From an uncultured Faecalibacterium sp. (lineage in GTDB: Bacteria > Bacillota > Clostridia > Oscillospirales > Ruminococcaceae): DNA of 58,735 nt. Each line of letters begins with the position of its first letter. The stretch's first letter is position 1. A program made the translations under genes and the position numbers. Positions 15,414-24,285 of the stretch are shown here, piece after piece. Location: contig CAKTBG010000016.1 in the NCBI GenBank assembly GCA_934533135.1, positions 1-58,735 on the forward strand. The letters are read 5' to 3'. Under the pieces are notes generated by a model. That model had not been told where the DNA came from. It worked only from the letters and a program-made list of their open reading frames with translations, and searched no databases.

Positions 15414-15456
15414 AGAAAAAGCTCGATGATTTGAAATCATCGGGCTTTTTCCATTT
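15414..15456 (+). terminator. Terminator of the tRNA-Ser pair
   Basis: CGATGATTT/GAAATCATCG stem flanked by A5 and T5, directly after the second CCA end. Confidence 0.85.
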
Positions 15457-15467
15457 TTATCGGCAAA

Positions 15468-15598
15468 ACCTCTCAGTCGCCTGCGGCGACAGCTCCCCTG
15501 TGGAGGGGAGCCCTTGGCAAAGAGATTGTGTTTTTGTGGATTGCCAAAGCCTCTCCTACAAGGAGAGGCGGCATTGCGTAAGCAATGACGGAGAGGTT
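15468..15598. repeat. Palindromic intergenic repeat, full inverted-pair copy (copy 1)
   Basis: The left half has AACCTCTCAGTC, hairpin GTCGCC-TGC-GGCGAC, hairpin AGCTCCCCT/AGGGGAGCC and TTGGCA. The right half is an inverted relative: TGCCAA, CCTCTCCT/AGGAGAGG, CATTGC/GCAATG and GACGGAGAGGTT. The outer ends pair with each other, so the whole copy can fold as a four-armed cross. Confidence 0.9.
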
Positions 15599-15613
15599 GG
15601 ACAAAGTACTGCC

Positions 15614-16342
15614 TTAACGCAATAGAACATTTGTAATGACCCCCAGCACCACCAGATGCACGGGGTAAAAGAGATAAAACGCCCACTTTGCCCATTGGGG
15701 GCAGCGGCCGCGCTGCCCGTTGTAGAACCACGTCAGCACAAAGGCAAGGGGCGCGGTCAGCTCAAAAAGCATCATCCCCGCGCCGAGGATGCTCTGCTGC
15801 GTCCGGGAGTTCCGGGTCAGGTAGAGCGCGGCGATCAACGCCACGCCGATGGCACCATAGTCCGTTGCCGCCAGCTCTGCCAGCAGCGCACAGCCCACAG
15901 CCGCCAAGCCGCCTTTCCACGTCAGATGGCCCTCGGCGTTCTGAAAATGCTGCATTGCAGCCATGGCGATCACCCCCAGTGCCAGCGTCCAGTAAACGTT
16001 CTGATCCCCCCAGTGGAACGGCACCCGGAAAAACGCCATATCAAAGGGGATCTCGCTCACCGCGCCGAAGAGCAGCAGCCGGCGGATGTACTGTTTCACG
16101 TCGTGGGTGTGCAGAAAGCCTTCCACCAGCAGAAAGCAGAAGATCGGGAACGCCAGCCGCCCGATGAGCCGCAGGATCAGATCAAACTTTAACAGCCCGG
16201 CCGGGCAGTTTGCTGCGGTGCCGTACCGTGCCTCGATGCAGGAGGCCCCGATGTGGTCAAGGAGCATGGTGACACAGGCAATGAGCTTGAGGGCGGTACC
16301 GCTGAGTCCGCAGCGGCGGCGGGTAGGAAGTGTTTCGGTCAT
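15614..16342 (-). CDS. TraX-family membrane protein
   Basis: 242 residues with about eight hydrophobic helices, matching the TraX family (named for the F-pilin acetylase). Recognisable parts are LKLIACVTMLLDHIGA near the N-terminus, RLIGRLAFPIFCFLLVEGF and FHWGDQNVYWTLALG. Chromosomal homologues in Clostridia are not tied to conjugation and probably acylate some surface component; the substrate is unknown. AGAAGGA lies about seven bases before the ATG. It converges on the tRNA cluster, with a repeat element between. Confidence 0.85.
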   Translation of the reverse strand: MTETLPTRRRCGLSGTALKLIACVTMLLDHIGASCIEARYGTAANCPAGLLKFDLILRLIGRLAFPIFCFLLVEGFLHTHDVKQYIRRLLLFGAVSEIPFDMAFFRVPFHWGDQNVYWTLALGVIAMAAMQHFQNAEGHLTWKGGLAAVGCALLAELAATDYGAIGVALIAALYLTRNSRTQQSILGAGMMLFELTAPLAFVLTWFYNGQRGRCPQWAKWAFYLFYPVHLVVLGVITNVLLR

Positions 16343-16475
16343 AGTTTCATCCTTCTTTATACAATATAGACTCTAAAAATAAGCGTCTCATCCAATTCTA
16401 CGACTCTCCGCGCCGAAATCCTGCATGAATCTGCCAAAATCCGCGGATCGGAGCACCAAATCCCGCCGGAAATGC

Positions 16476-16504
16476 TTGACAGAACCGGGCAGGAATAGTA
16501 CAAT
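16476..16504 (+). promoter_or_regulatory. Promoter of the LysR gene
   Basis: TTGACA (16476-16481), 17-base spacer, TACAAT (16499-16504); about 100 bases of leader follow. Confidence 0.75.
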
Positions 16505-16601
16505 CAAAAAGAAAATTGATTCAAAACATCCGCAAGATGAAAAAGATTCACAGAAGATCGGGCGTCTCCGAACGAAAACGCGGAGGGAGGCATGGGATTT
16601 T

Positions 16602-17483
16602 ATGACGCTATTTTCTTATGAGATCTTCGACGCCGTGGCACGGCAGGGCAGTTTCAACAAGGCAGCACAGCAGCTGCACCTGACCCCCTCGGCCATCAGC
16701 CACGCCATCGCCGTGATGGAGACGGAGTTGGGCTTTACCCTGTTCAACCGCGGCAAAAACGGTGTGACCATGACCAGCTACGGTGCCTCGCTCTACCCAT
16801 CCATCCGCGCTGTCCTGAACAGCGACGAGGCTCTGCAGCAGAGCATTGCCCGCCTGAACGGTCTCGAAAAGGGCAAGGTCAAGCTGGGTGCGTTCAACTC
16901 GGTCTGCGCCCGCCTGATGCCCGGCATCCTCAAGAGCTTCATGGCGCATTACCCCCAGATCGAAGTCGAGGTCTATCAGGGCACCTACGACGACGTCAAA
17001 GAGTGGCTGCGCACCGGTCAGGTGGATATGGCGTTCCTGTCGTCCACCTGCCGCGAAGAGTTCCCCCTGACGGAGCTGTTCCGGGAGCCGCTGCTGTGCA
17101 TCGTTCCGCAGGATTGGCCCGCGCCCCCGAATGGTGTGATGACCCCCGCCCTGATGAACGGCCAGAGCTTCGTCGTCCAGTGCGACGCCACCGACGCCGA
17201 GATGCGCCAGTTCCTGAAAAAATACTCCATCGGCACCGAACGCCGCTGCCACGTCATCGACGACCAGTCCAACATCGCCATGGTCGAAGCCGGTCTCGGC
17301 ATCTCGATCATGCCGCAGATGCTGCTGCGCAACTGCACGGCAGCGGTCAAGATCTACCCCATCGAGCCGGAGGAATACCGCACGGTGGGGCTGGCGGTGC
17401 CCCGCCCCACGGCCATGGCTCCGGCCGTCGAGCAGATGTTCCACCACATCATCGACTATTGCAAAGAAAACGTCGTGCAGTGA
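16602..17483 (+). CDS. LysR-family transcriptional regulator
   Basis: 294 residues from the ATG at 16602 (GGAGGGAGG about 11 bases upstream); an in-frame ATG at 16425 lies before the promoter and is not the start. The winged helix-turn-helix is at the N-terminus (FNKAAQQLHLTPSAISHAIA), followed by a periplasmic-binding-like co-inducer domain (GKVKLGAFNSVCARLMPG, VEAGLGISIMP). It lies upstream of, and in the same direction as, the agmatine pathway genes, so control of polyamine synthesis is a reasonable guess, but a terminator and a fresh promoter separate them. Confidence 0.9.
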   Translation: MTLFSYEIFDAVARQGSFNKAAQQLHLTPSAISHAIAVMETELGFTLFNRGKNGVTMTSYGASLYPSIRAVLNSDEALQQSIARLNGLEKGKVKLGAFNSVCARLMPGILKSFMAHYPQIEVEVYQGTYDDVKEWLRTGQVDMAFLSSTCREEFPLTELFREPLLCIVPQDWPAPPNGVMTPALMNGQSFVVQCDATDAEMRQFLKKYSIGTERRCHVIDDQSNIAMVEAGLGISIMPQMLLRNCTAAVKIYPIEPEEYRTVGLAVPRPTAMAPAVEQMFHHIIDYCKENVVQ

Positions 17484-17506
17484 TCTTCTGTCGGCTATCA
17501 TACCAC

Positions 17507-17545
17507 AACCCGGCCAATGTGTGCAACGTTGGCCGGGTTTTCTTT
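17507..17545 (+). terminator. Terminator after the LysR gene
   Basis: AACCCGGCCAA pairs with TTGGCCGGGTT, then a TTTTCTTT tract. Confidence 0.8.
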
Positions 17546-17554
17546 CAAAAAAGA

Positions 17555-17583
17555 TTGTATCTGCGCGGTCGATACGGTATACT
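17555..17583 (+). promoter_or_regulatory. Promoter of the agmatine pathway genes
   Basis: TTGTAT (17555-17560), 17-base spacer, TATACT (17578-17583). Confidence 0.7.
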
Positions 17584-17618
17584 AGGAGCAAATCCAACGA
17601 ATCTTCAGGAGGAAGCAA

Positions 17619-18719
17619 ATGCAGCTTTTTTCTTCTACTCCGGCAGCGGACGGGTTCCGGATGCCGGCCGAATATGATCCCCACCGGGGCTGTGTGATGA
17701 TCTGGCCTGTCCGCCCCGGCTCGTGGCCCCACGGCGGCAAGGCCGCCCAGCAGACCTTTGCGCAGGTGGCGCGTGCCATTGCCGAAAGCGAAACGGTCTG
17801 GATGCTGGCCGCGCCGCAGGAGGTTCCCGCCGTGGAAGCCGTTTTTGCCGCAGACGAGGCCATCCATGTTCTCCCCATCGAGACCGACGACGCATGGGCG
17901 CGGGATGTCGGCCCCACCTGCGTCGTCAACGGTCAGGGCGAGGTGCGGGGCGTAGACTGGCAGTTCAACGCATGGGGCGGTGATTACGACGGCCTCTACG
18001 CCCACTGGGAAAAGGACAACGCCGCCGCCCGCGCGATCTGCGATGCCCTCGGGCTGGGCTGCTACGACGCCCGGCATTTCGTGCTGGAGGGCGGCTCCAT
18101 CCACACCGACGGCGAGGGCACGGTGATCGCCACCGAAGCCTGCCTGCTCAGCCCGGGGCGAAACCCCCAGCTGACCCGGGAAGAGATCGAGGCGCAGCTC
18201 CGGCAGTACCTCGGAGCCGAAAAGGTCGTCTGGCTGCCCCGCGGCATCTACAACGACGAGACCAACGAGCACATCGACAATGTGTGTGCCTACGTCGGCC
18301 CGGCCGAAGTCGTTCTGGCATGGACGGACGACGAGAACGACCCGCAGTATCCGCTCAGCAAGGCCAGCCTTGACGCGCTGGAAGCCGCCACCGACGCCAA
18401 AGGCCGGAAGTTCACGATCCACAAGCTTCCCATCCCGAAGCATCCCGTCTGCGTCACCGCAGAGGAGCTGTCCGGCTACGAGTTTGAGGAGGGCGAGGAC
18501 ACCCGGGAGGCCGGGGAGCGTCTGGCGGCCAGCTACGTCAACTTTTACATCTCCAACGGCGGCATCCTCCTGCCCCAGTTCGGCGACGAACACGACGCCG
18601 AGGCCGTCCGGATTCTGCGCGAGTTGTTCCCGACCCGGAAGATCCACCCCATCCCCGCCCGCACCATCCTTGTGGGCGGCGGCAACATCCACTGCGTGAC
18701 CCAGCAGATCCCGGGGTGA
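17619..18719 (+). CDS. aguA: Agmatine deiminase
   Basis: 366 residues, the usual length. Converts agmatine to N-carbamoylputrescine and ammonia. The guanidine-modifying fold is clear: [16 protein letters not shown] at the start, [17 protein letters not shown] and the nucleophile in [14 protein letters not shown] (C359). AGGAGG lies six bases before the ATG. The next enzyme in the pathway is encoded just downstream past a repeat element, giving an arginine-derived route to putrescine; arginine decarboxylase is not in the window. Confidence 0.96.
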   Translation: MQLFSSTPAADGFRMPAEYDPHRGCVMIWPVRPGSWPHGGKAAQQTFAQVARAIAESETVWMLAAPQEVPAVEAVFAADEAIHVLPIETDDAWARDVGPTCVVNGQGEVRGVDWQFNAWGGDYDGLYAHWEKDNAAARAICDALGLGCYDARHFVLEGGSIHTDGEGTVIATEACLLSPGRNPQLTREEIEAQLRQYLGAEKVVWLPRGIYNDETNEHIDNVCAYVGPAEVVLAWTDDENDPQYPLSKASLDALEAATDAKGRKFTIHKLPIPKHPVCVTAEELSGYEFEEGEDTREAGERLAASYVNFYISNGGILLPQFGDEHDAEAVRILRELFPTRKIHPIPARTILVGGGNIHCVTQQIPG

Positions 18720-18894
18720 ACCTCTCAGTCTCGCTATCGCTCGACAGCTGTTCCCCTTCTGGCACGAATGTGCCACCTCCCCCGACCGGGGGAGTCTTTC
18801 CTACTAGGGGAGCCCTTGGCATAGAGATTTTGTTTGCAGAGATTGCCAAAGGCTCTCCTACAAGGAGAGCTGTCACGAAGTGACTGAGAGGTTG
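18720..18894. repeat. Palindromic intergenic repeat, extended copy (copy 2)
   Basis: Outer ends AACCTCTCAGTC and GACTGAGAGGTT. The left half carries two extra hairpins absent from copy 1: GGCAC-GAA(T)-GTGCC and CTCCCC-CGACCG-GGGGAG, followed by AGTCTTTC. It lies between aguA and aguB. Confidence 0.85.
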
Positions 18895-18901
18895 TACAAG
18901 A

Positions 18902-18999
18902 GCGATTTATAGCAGTTTGCTGAATGCACAAGCAACATCCACAAACTGCATATCGCAAACAGAACGATTTGATCGGTGCTATTTTTGAAACTTGCGATA
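18902..18999 (+). promoter_or_regulatory. Leader with three mutually complementary segments before aguB
   Basis: GCAGTTTG (in 18902-18918) pairs with CAAACTGC (in 18942-18956), and TATCGCAA (18951-18958) pairs perfectly with TTGCGATA (18992-18999), which lies directly before the AGGAG of aguB. The two pairings overlap and exclude one another, as in attenuators or riboswitches. No known riboswitch class was recognised. Confidence 0.4.
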
Positions 19000-19019
19000 A
19001 AACTAGGAGTCATAAATAT

Positions 19020-19910
19020 ATGAGAAACGTAACCGTCGCTGCCATTCAGATGCAGTGTTCTCCCTCGGTGGAGGAAAATATCGCCAAGGCGGATCGGATG
19101 GTCCGCAAAGCCGCCGCACAAGGAGCCAACGTCATCCTGCTGCCCGAGCTGTTCGAGCGGCCCTACTTCTGTCAGGAGCGGCAGTACGAATACTATGCCT
19201 ACGCCACCCCGACGGCCGAAAATCCGGCGGTCTGCCACTTCAAGGCCGTGGCCAAAGAGCTGGGCGTCGTGCTGCCCATCAGCTTTTACGAAAAGGCCGG
19301 CACCCAGCTGTTCAACAGCATCGCGGTGCTGGATGCGGACGGCTCCCTGCTGGGCGTCTACCGCAAGACCCACATCCCCGACGACCACTATTATCAGGAG
19401 AAGTTCTACTTCACCCCCGGCGACACCGGCTTCAAGGTCTGGGATACCCGCTTCGGAAAGATCGGCATCGGCATCTGCTGGGATCAGTGGTTCCCCGAAA
19501 CCGCCCGCAGCCTCGCGCTGCTGGGGGCAGAGCTGCTGCTCTACCCCACCGCCATCGGCAGCGAGCCCATCCTCGACTGCGACAGCGCAGGGCACTGGCG
19601 GCGTTGTATGCAGGGTCATGCAGGCAGCAACCTGATCCCCGTGGTCGCCGCCAATCGGATCGGCCTTGAGGAAGTGACCCCCTGCGAGGCCAACGGCGGC
19701 CAGAAGTCGGCTCTGCGGTTCTACGGCTCGTCCTTCATTGCCGACGAGACCGGTGCGCTGGTGGCCGACGGCTCCCGCGATCGGGAAGAAGTGCTGACCG
19801 CATCCTTTGATCTGGACGCGGTGGAAGCCAACCGGATGAGCTGGGGCGTGTTCCGGGATCGCCGCCCGGAGTGGTACGGCGAGATCACCCGGCAGGCCCG
19901 CGGCGTATAA
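19020..19910 (+). CDS. aguB: N-carbamoylputrescine amidase
   Basis: 296 residues from the ATG at 19020 (AGGAG ten bases upstream). Nitrilase-superfamily amidohydrolase that turns N-carbamoylputrescine into putrescine, CO2 and ammonia. The catalytic triad is visible: E43 in LLPELFERP, K116 in YRKTHIPDDHYYQEK and C153 in GICWDQWFPE. The DDHYYQEKFYFTPGD segment is typical of plant and bacterial AguB. It follows aguA and completes the pathway. Confidence 0.95.
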   Translation: MRNVTVAAIQMQCSPSVEENIAKADRMVRKAAAQGANVILLPELFERPYFCQERQYEYYAYATPTAENPAVCHFKAVAKELGVVLPISFYEKAGTQLFNSIAVLDADGSLLGVYRKTHIPDDHYYQEKFYFTPGDTGFKVWDTRFGKIGIGICWDQWFPETARSLALLGAELLLYPTAIGSEPILDCDSAGHWRRCMQGHAGSNLIPVVAANRIGLEEVTPCEANGGQKSALRFYGSSFIADETGALVADGSRDREEVLTASFDLDAVEANRMSWGVFRDRRPEWYGEITRQARGV

Positions 19911-19938
19911 AAGGCGTATCAAAAACGAGGTTCTGACC

Positions 19939-21498
19939 ATGAAACGACGGACATTCTGCACCGGCGCAGCCGCGCTGCTGGGCTCCTTCCTGCTGGCTCC
20001 CCCCGCAGCGGCAGCTTCCGCCGATCCAACCACCGGCCGCGCCGTCGAAGACGGCAGCCACCTGCTCTCCTTCCGCAGTGAGCTGAGTTTGATGGACATT
20101 TCCCACACGTTCTATTACAGCGACCGGTTCTTTGCACACTCTGCGCTGGAATACGACCACGCGCTGGCCTTGGCCAGCCTTGGCCTTGCGCTTTCGGCGT
20201 TCAACACCGCCGAAAGCGACAGCCGCTACTGGGTCAACGCCGACGTCGGCCGACAGGACAATCTGGCCGCCGCCTACGAGGAGCTGGGCTTTGCAGACAC
20301 GCAGTATCACCACTACGACATCGACGTAGGTGCCCCCGAGGACATCGTGGGGTACAGTCTGGCGCGCAAGACCCTGCTGGACGCAGACAACACCCGCACC
20401 ACCCTCGTTGCGCTGACGCTGCGCGGCGGCGGCTACGGCGGCGAGTGGGTCAGCAACCTCCATGTGGGCGAGAGCGAAGCGCACGCCGGATTTGTGGCCC
20501 CCGTGGAGGAGGTGTTCCAGAGCTTCTGCCTCTACCTGTCCGACGCGCTGCGCCGGGAAGAGCTTGGCACGGTCAAGGTTTGGATCACCGGATACAGCCG
20601 GGGAGCCATCGTCGCAAACCTTGTGGCCGGCCGCATCCACAACGAGCTGCCCCAGCTGGATCCGGAAAACGTGTATGTCTATCTGTTCGCCGCGCCCATG
20701 GCTCTGACCGCCGACGCCCGACCCGACCTGCAGCAGGATTTCGACCACAACCACCTGCCTTCCGGTGCCCTGAAATCCACTTGGGAGGCCAGCAACATCT
20801 TCAACCTCCTGTCCAGCGGCGACATCGTTTCCCGCGTTCTGCCCGAAGCATGGGGCTATCACCGCAACGGCAACGACCGGTTTCTGCCCTCCACCCGGAA
20901 CAAAGACGAGCTTTCCGACCTGAACGCCATGGGCAGGGACTTCGGCCCCACACCCCTGATCTTTTCCGACCTTGCGGTCGCCGAGGACACCACCGCCGTC
21001 ATCGACTCGGTGCGGACGTACTGCATCAGCAAACAGAACTTCCACGAAAAGCACGAGGAAGCCATGATGGACATGATCGAGTGCGCCTTCCTCCGCTCGG
21101 AGGCAGAGGTCACCGCCGGAAAAGTGCTGGACGACGACGAGATCGTCGAGCGTCTGCGGAGCCTGCGCAACTTCCACCAGTTCTCGTGGTGGCAGATCAT
21201 CCAGAGCGTCTGGGCGGCTTCCAGCATCAGCCGCCCCATTCTGGAGCGGTTCGGCAGCAACGTTCCCATCCGGGTGCAGCAGATCCTCATCCCGATGATC
21301 GCCGTGGGTCTGTGCTACGGCGTCGAGCTGGACGTCATCAAAATGGTCGCCAATTATGTGGTCAGCCTGCTGGCCGCCCGCAGCGACCCCGACAATCTGC
21401 TCCGCGCCGCCTACTGCCACCATGGAGAGAACTACATCGCCCTGATGGAATACTACACCCCCGACGAGCACGGCATGGAGCCGTTTACCCGCAAATAA
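19939..21498 (+). CDS. Secreted lipase-like alpha/beta hydrolase
   Basis: 519 residues. The N-terminus MKRRTFCTGAAALLG resembles a Tat signal (RRxF) and ends near PPAAAASA. A nucleophile elbow ITGYSRGAIVANL (S220) fits class 3 lipase-like hydrolases; FAAPMAL and NIFNLLSSGDIVSRVLP follow in the places where the acidic residue and later core strands are expected. The substrate is unknown and the activity could be on lipids or other esters. It starts 28 bases after aguB with GAGG eight bases before the ATG, so read-through is likely, though no functional link to polyamines is obvious. Confidence 0.75.
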   Translation: MKRRTFCTGAAALLGSFLLAPPAAAASADPTTGRAVEDGSHLLSFRSELSLMDISHTFYYSDRFFAHSALEYDHALALASLGLALSAFNTAESDSRYWVNADVGRQDNLAAAYEELGFADTQYHHYDIDVGAPEDIVGYSLARKTLLDADNTRTTLVALTLRGGGYGGEWVSNLHVGESEAHAGFVAPVEEVFQSFCLYLSDALRREELGTVKVWITGYSRGAIVANLVAGRIHNELPQLDPENVYVYLFAAPMALTADARPDLQQDFDHNHLPSGALKSTWEASNIFNLLSSGDIVSRVLPEAWGYHRNGNDRFLPSTRNKDELSDLNAMGRDFGPTPLIFSDLAVAEDTTAVIDSVRTYCISKQNFHEKHEEAMMDMIECAFLRSEAEVTAGKVLDDDEIVERLRSLRNFHQFSWWQIIQSVWAASSISRPILERFGSNVPIRVQQILIPMIAVGLCYGVELDVIKMVANYVVSLLAARSDPDNLLRAAYCHHGENYIALMEYYTPDEHGMEPFTRK

Positions 21499-21508
21499 CC
21501 GCAAAAAT

Positions 21509-21685
21509 AAAGAGGCTGTTGCGTACAACAACCTCTCAGTCGGGCTGACGCCCGCCAGCTCCCCTAGTAGGGGAGCCCTTGGCAAATAGATTTACTTTCA
21601 TCGACTGCCAAGGCCTCTCCTCAGTAGGAGAGGTGGCATTGCGAAGCAATGACGGAGAGGTTGAAACTTACGCAGCAGCCTCTTT
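21509..21685. terminator. Bidirectional terminator whose loop contains a repeat element
   Basis: Arms 21509-21525 (AAAGAGGCTGTTGCGTA) and 21669-21685 (TACGCAGCAGCCTCTTT) pair with one mismatch, with A/T runs on the outside. The 143-base interior is almost exactly repeat copy 3. Confidence 0.8.
21530..21662. repeat. Palindromic intergenic repeat, full inverted-pair copy (copy 3)
   Basis: AACCTCTCAGTC, hairpin GGGC-TGAC-GCCC, hairpin AGCTCCCCT/AGGGGAGCC, TTGGCA; then inverted TGCCAA, CCTCTCCT/AGGAGAGG, CATTGC/GCAATG and GACGGAGAGGTT. Confidence 0.9.
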
Positions 21686-21686
21686 T

Positions 21687-22088
21687 TTATTTCCCGTTCT
21701 GTCCGATGCAGAACATATCCAGATTGCCGTCGGCCAGCAGGCGGCCTTCCGCATCCTTCAGCTGGACATGGACGATCACAATGGTTCTCCCCCGGCTGAC
21801 CGTCGTGCCGTAGGCATGGATGGTGCCCGCGGGCAGGTTCCGGATGAAGTTGAAGTGCGCACTCTGGGTCACATAATCGCGGCCGTCGGCGCGGGCGGTC
21901 AGGCCGGCCACGCAGTCGGCCATGGTGAACAGCAGCCCGCCGTGAACCACCCCGTGGATGTTCCGGCTGTCCGGGCGGATGGTCAGGGCCACCTCGCTGC
22001 ACTCCGGGCTGCTGACCACGGCCTCAATGCCGCAGTGATCCATAAACGGGTTGCTTTTGCGGTAATGCTCCAAAAAACTTTCTGCCAT
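21687..22088 (-). CDS. PaaI-like hotdog-fold thioesterase
   Basis: 133 residues. The hotdog helix motif NIHGVVHGGLLFTMADCVAG is the PaaI signature, with the HGG segment before the catalytic acidic residue. Such enzymes hydrolyse acyl- or aroyl-CoA thioesters in the cytoplasm. The ribosome site is weak (GGAG about 12 bases upstream). It is 27 bases downstream of a flavoprotein gene and is probably co-transcribed with it. Confidence 0.9.
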   Translation of the reverse strand: MAESFLEHYRKSNPFMDHCGIEAVVSSPECSEVALTIRPDSRNIHGVVHGGLLFTMADCVAGLTARADGRDYVTQSAHFNFIRNLPAGTIHAYGTTVSRGRTIVIVHVQLKDAEGRLLADGNLDMFCIGQNGK

Positions 22089-22115
22089 GATGGAATGTCG
22101 CTCCGTTTCCGCCGC

Positions 22116-23525
22116 TCAGCAGCCTTCTTTTTCGGCCAGCTTGCGCCCCATCAGAACGCCCATGACGGACGCCATCATCAGGCCGCGGGTCCAGCCGGAG
22201 GAATCGCCGAGGCAGTGCAGCCCCTTGATGTTGGTGTCGAGGTTCTCGTCCATCTTGACCTTATTGGAGTAGAATTTCAGCTCCGGGCTGTACAGCAGCG
22301 TCTCGTTGGCCGCAAAGCCGGGCACGACCATATCCAGCATCTTGATGAACTCGATGATGTTGGTCATGGCGCGGTAGGGCATGGCGGCGGTGATATCGCC
22401 CGCCACGGCATCCTTCAGGGTGGGCTTGACGTTGGACTGCGCCAGCTCCTTCTGCCAGGTGCGCTTGCCGTCCAGAATGTCTCCGTAACGCTGGACCATG
22501 ATGTGGCCTGCGCCCAGCATATTGGTCAGCTCGCCCACTTTCTGTGCGTAGGCGATGGGCTGGTTGAAGGGCTCGGTAAAGTTGTGGGAGACCAGAATGG
22601 CAAGGTTGGTGTTCTCGCTCTTCTTTTCCTTGAAGCTGTGGCCGTTGACCACCGCCAGATCGTTGTCGTAGTTTTCCTGCGCCACAAAGCCGCCGGGATT
22701 CTGGCAGAACGTCCGGACCTTGTTCTTCCACGGCTTCGGGTAGCCGATCAGCTTGGACTCGTACAGGACCTTGTTGACCTTCTCCATGACTTCGTTGCGG
22801 CACTCGACGCGGACGCCGATGTCCACCGTGCCGGGCTTGTGGGCGATGTGGTGCTCGGCGCAGATCTTCTCCAGCCAGTCGGCTCCGCGGCGGCCGGTGC
22901 CGATGACGACGGTATCGGCATAGACGGCACGGGCTTCTTCCCTGCCCTGTTTGATATAAACGCCCTTGCAGACCTCGTTTTCGAGGATGATGTTCTCGCA
23001 CTCGGTGCCAAACAGCATCTCCACCCCATTGTCGGCCAGATAGTTCTGGATGGCGAGATAGAGCTGCTGCGCTTTCTCGGTACCCAGATGGCGGATGGGG
23101 CAGTCCACCAGCTTCAGGCCGGCATGGATGGCGTTCTTGCGGATCTCCTTGATCTCCTCACCGGTGTAGATGCCCTCCACATGGGGGTCTGCGCCGAACT
23201 CGAGGTAGATCTTGTCGGTGTAGTCGATCAGCTCTTGCGCAAATTCCTCGCCGATCAGGGTCGGCAGATCGCCGCCGACCTCATAGGACAGGCTCAGCTT
23301 GCCGTCGGAGAAGGCACCCGCACCGGAGAAGCCGGTGGTGATGGCGCAGGTGGGGCGGCAGTTGACGCAATGCCCCAGCTCTGCTTTGGGGCAGTGCCGC
23401 TTTTCGACCGGCTTGCCCTTTTCCACCAGCAGGATCTTTTTCCGGCTGCCATGGCGCAGCAGCTCTACGGCCGTAAAGATACCGGCAGGGCCGGCACCCA
23501 CAATGATCAGATCGTATTTTTCCAT
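22116..23525 (-). CDS. FAD-dependent dehydrogenase (COG2509-like flavoprotein)
   Basis: 469 residues. An N-terminal dinucleotide-binding motif LIIVGAGPAGIFTAVELL, a cysteine-bearing segment KAELGHCVNCRPTC, then GFSGAGAFSDGKL and a C-terminal LHCLGDSSGWTRGLMMASVMG, all typical of the uncharacterised FAD-dependent dehydrogenases common in Clostridia. AAAGGAT lies eight bases before the ATG. The reaction is unknown. The gene group continues with a thioesterase downstream and a DUF308 protein upstream. Confidence 0.88.
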   Translation of the reverse strand: MEKYDLIIVGAGPAGIFTAVELLRHGSRKKILLVEKGKPVEKRHCPKAELGHCVNCRPTCAITTGFSGAGAFSDGKLSLSYEVGGDLPTLIGEEFAQELIDYTDKIYLEFGADPHVEGIYTGEEIKEIRKNAIHAGLKLVDCPIRHLGTEKAQQLYLAIQNYLADNGVEMLFGTECENIILENEVCKGVYIKQGREEARAVYADTVVIGTGRRGADWLEKICAEHHIAHKPGTVDIGVRVECRNEVMEKVNKVLYESKLIGYPKPWKNKVRTFCQNPGGFVAQENYDNDLAVVNGHSFKEKKSENTNLAILVSHNFTEPFNQPIAYAQKVGELTNMLGAGHIMVQRYGDILDGKRTWQKELAQSNVKPTLKDAVAGDITAAMPYRAMTNIIEFIKMLDMVVPGFAANETLLYSPELKFYSNKVKMDENLDTNIKGLHCLGDSSGWTRGLMMASVMGVLMGRKLAEKEGC

Positions 23526-23547
23526 TTCTTTTTATCCTTTGTCTGTT

Positions 23548-24255
23548 TTAGTTTTCTTCGTTTTCCTGCTCGACTTCCGCGCTCTCGTCCACATGATCCA
23601 GCTCCACCGCCGTCGCTTCGGCATCCGTCGGGGTCACCTCGGGTGCGACCACGCCGTCGCCGTTCAGGTCGCTGCCGGTGAGAGCTTCCAGCATGGACTG
23701 GGTCTCGGGATGCAGCTTGGCAAACCGCCGGACGGCGATCACGGTGTACAGCGCGCTCAGCAGGTTCAGCGCACCTTCCACGATCAGGATCACGCCGATG
23801 GCCATCACCAGCGTTTCCATGGTGCCGAAGGGGTTCAGGATCATCACCGCGCCCAGCGCGATGCTCAGCAAGGCCAACAGCAGAAAGCCTTTCCAGCTGT
23901 CGTACTTGCAGCGGCGGAGCTCCAGTGCATTCTGGATCCGGCCAAGGCTGTCAAAGATGACAAACAGGCCGAACACGATGGGCAGGATGCGCACCACGAC
24001 GTCGCTGCGGAAGATGAGGAAGGCTCCCAGCCCCAGACAGATCAGCCCCGAGATCAGGGTGAGCTGGCTCTGGAAGATGCCGCGCTCCACAGCAAAATAC
24101 CGCACCAGCTGGATGACGGCGCAGACCAGTACCACCGTGCCCAGCGCGTAACAGACCACATTGAGGGCCGTTCCCGGCACCAGCAGCAGGAAAACGCCGA
24201 GAGCCAGATAGAGCACGCTCATGAGGATCAGGTTCCATTTCAGCTTTTTTGCCAT
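23548..24255 (-). CDS. DUF308 / HdeD-like membrane protein
   Basis: 235 residues from the ATG at 24255 (AAAGGA about 11 bases upstream; an in-frame GTG three codons earlier is less likely). Six hydrophobic helices arranged as repeated pairs (LILMSVLYLALGVFLLLVPG, LISGLICLGLGAFLIF, FLLLALLSIALGAVMIL and so on) match the HdeD/DUF308 family. The acidic C-terminal tail is cytoplasmic. The role in this organism is unknown; HdeD is linked to acid resistance in E. coli. Confidence 0.85.
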   Translation of the reverse strand: MAKKLKWNLILMSVLYLALGVFLLLVPGTALNVVCYALGTVVLVCAVIQLVRYFAVERGIFQSQLTLISGLICLGLGAFLIFRSDVVVRILPIVFGLFVIFDSLGRIQNALELRRCKYDSWKGFLLLALLSIALGAVMILNPFGTMETLVMAIGVILIVEGALNLLSALYTVIAVRRFAKLHPETQSMLEALTGSDLNGDGVVAPEVTPTDAEATAVELDHVDESAEVEQENEEN

Positions 24256-24285
24256 AGAGATCACATTCCTTTCGTTTGCTTGCTT

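Noticed and set aside
15198..15600. tRNA-Ser pair as an integration site of a mobile element
   Set aside because: No integrase gene, no direct repeat of a tRNA 3' end and no foreign gene block next to them; only the small palindromic repeat is present.
16608..18776. A 722-codon minus-strand frame spanning the LysR and aguA genes
   Set aside because: It crosses two well-supported plus-strand genes, a terminator and a promoter, and its product has the Gly/Val/Asp/His-rich composition typical of antisense frames.
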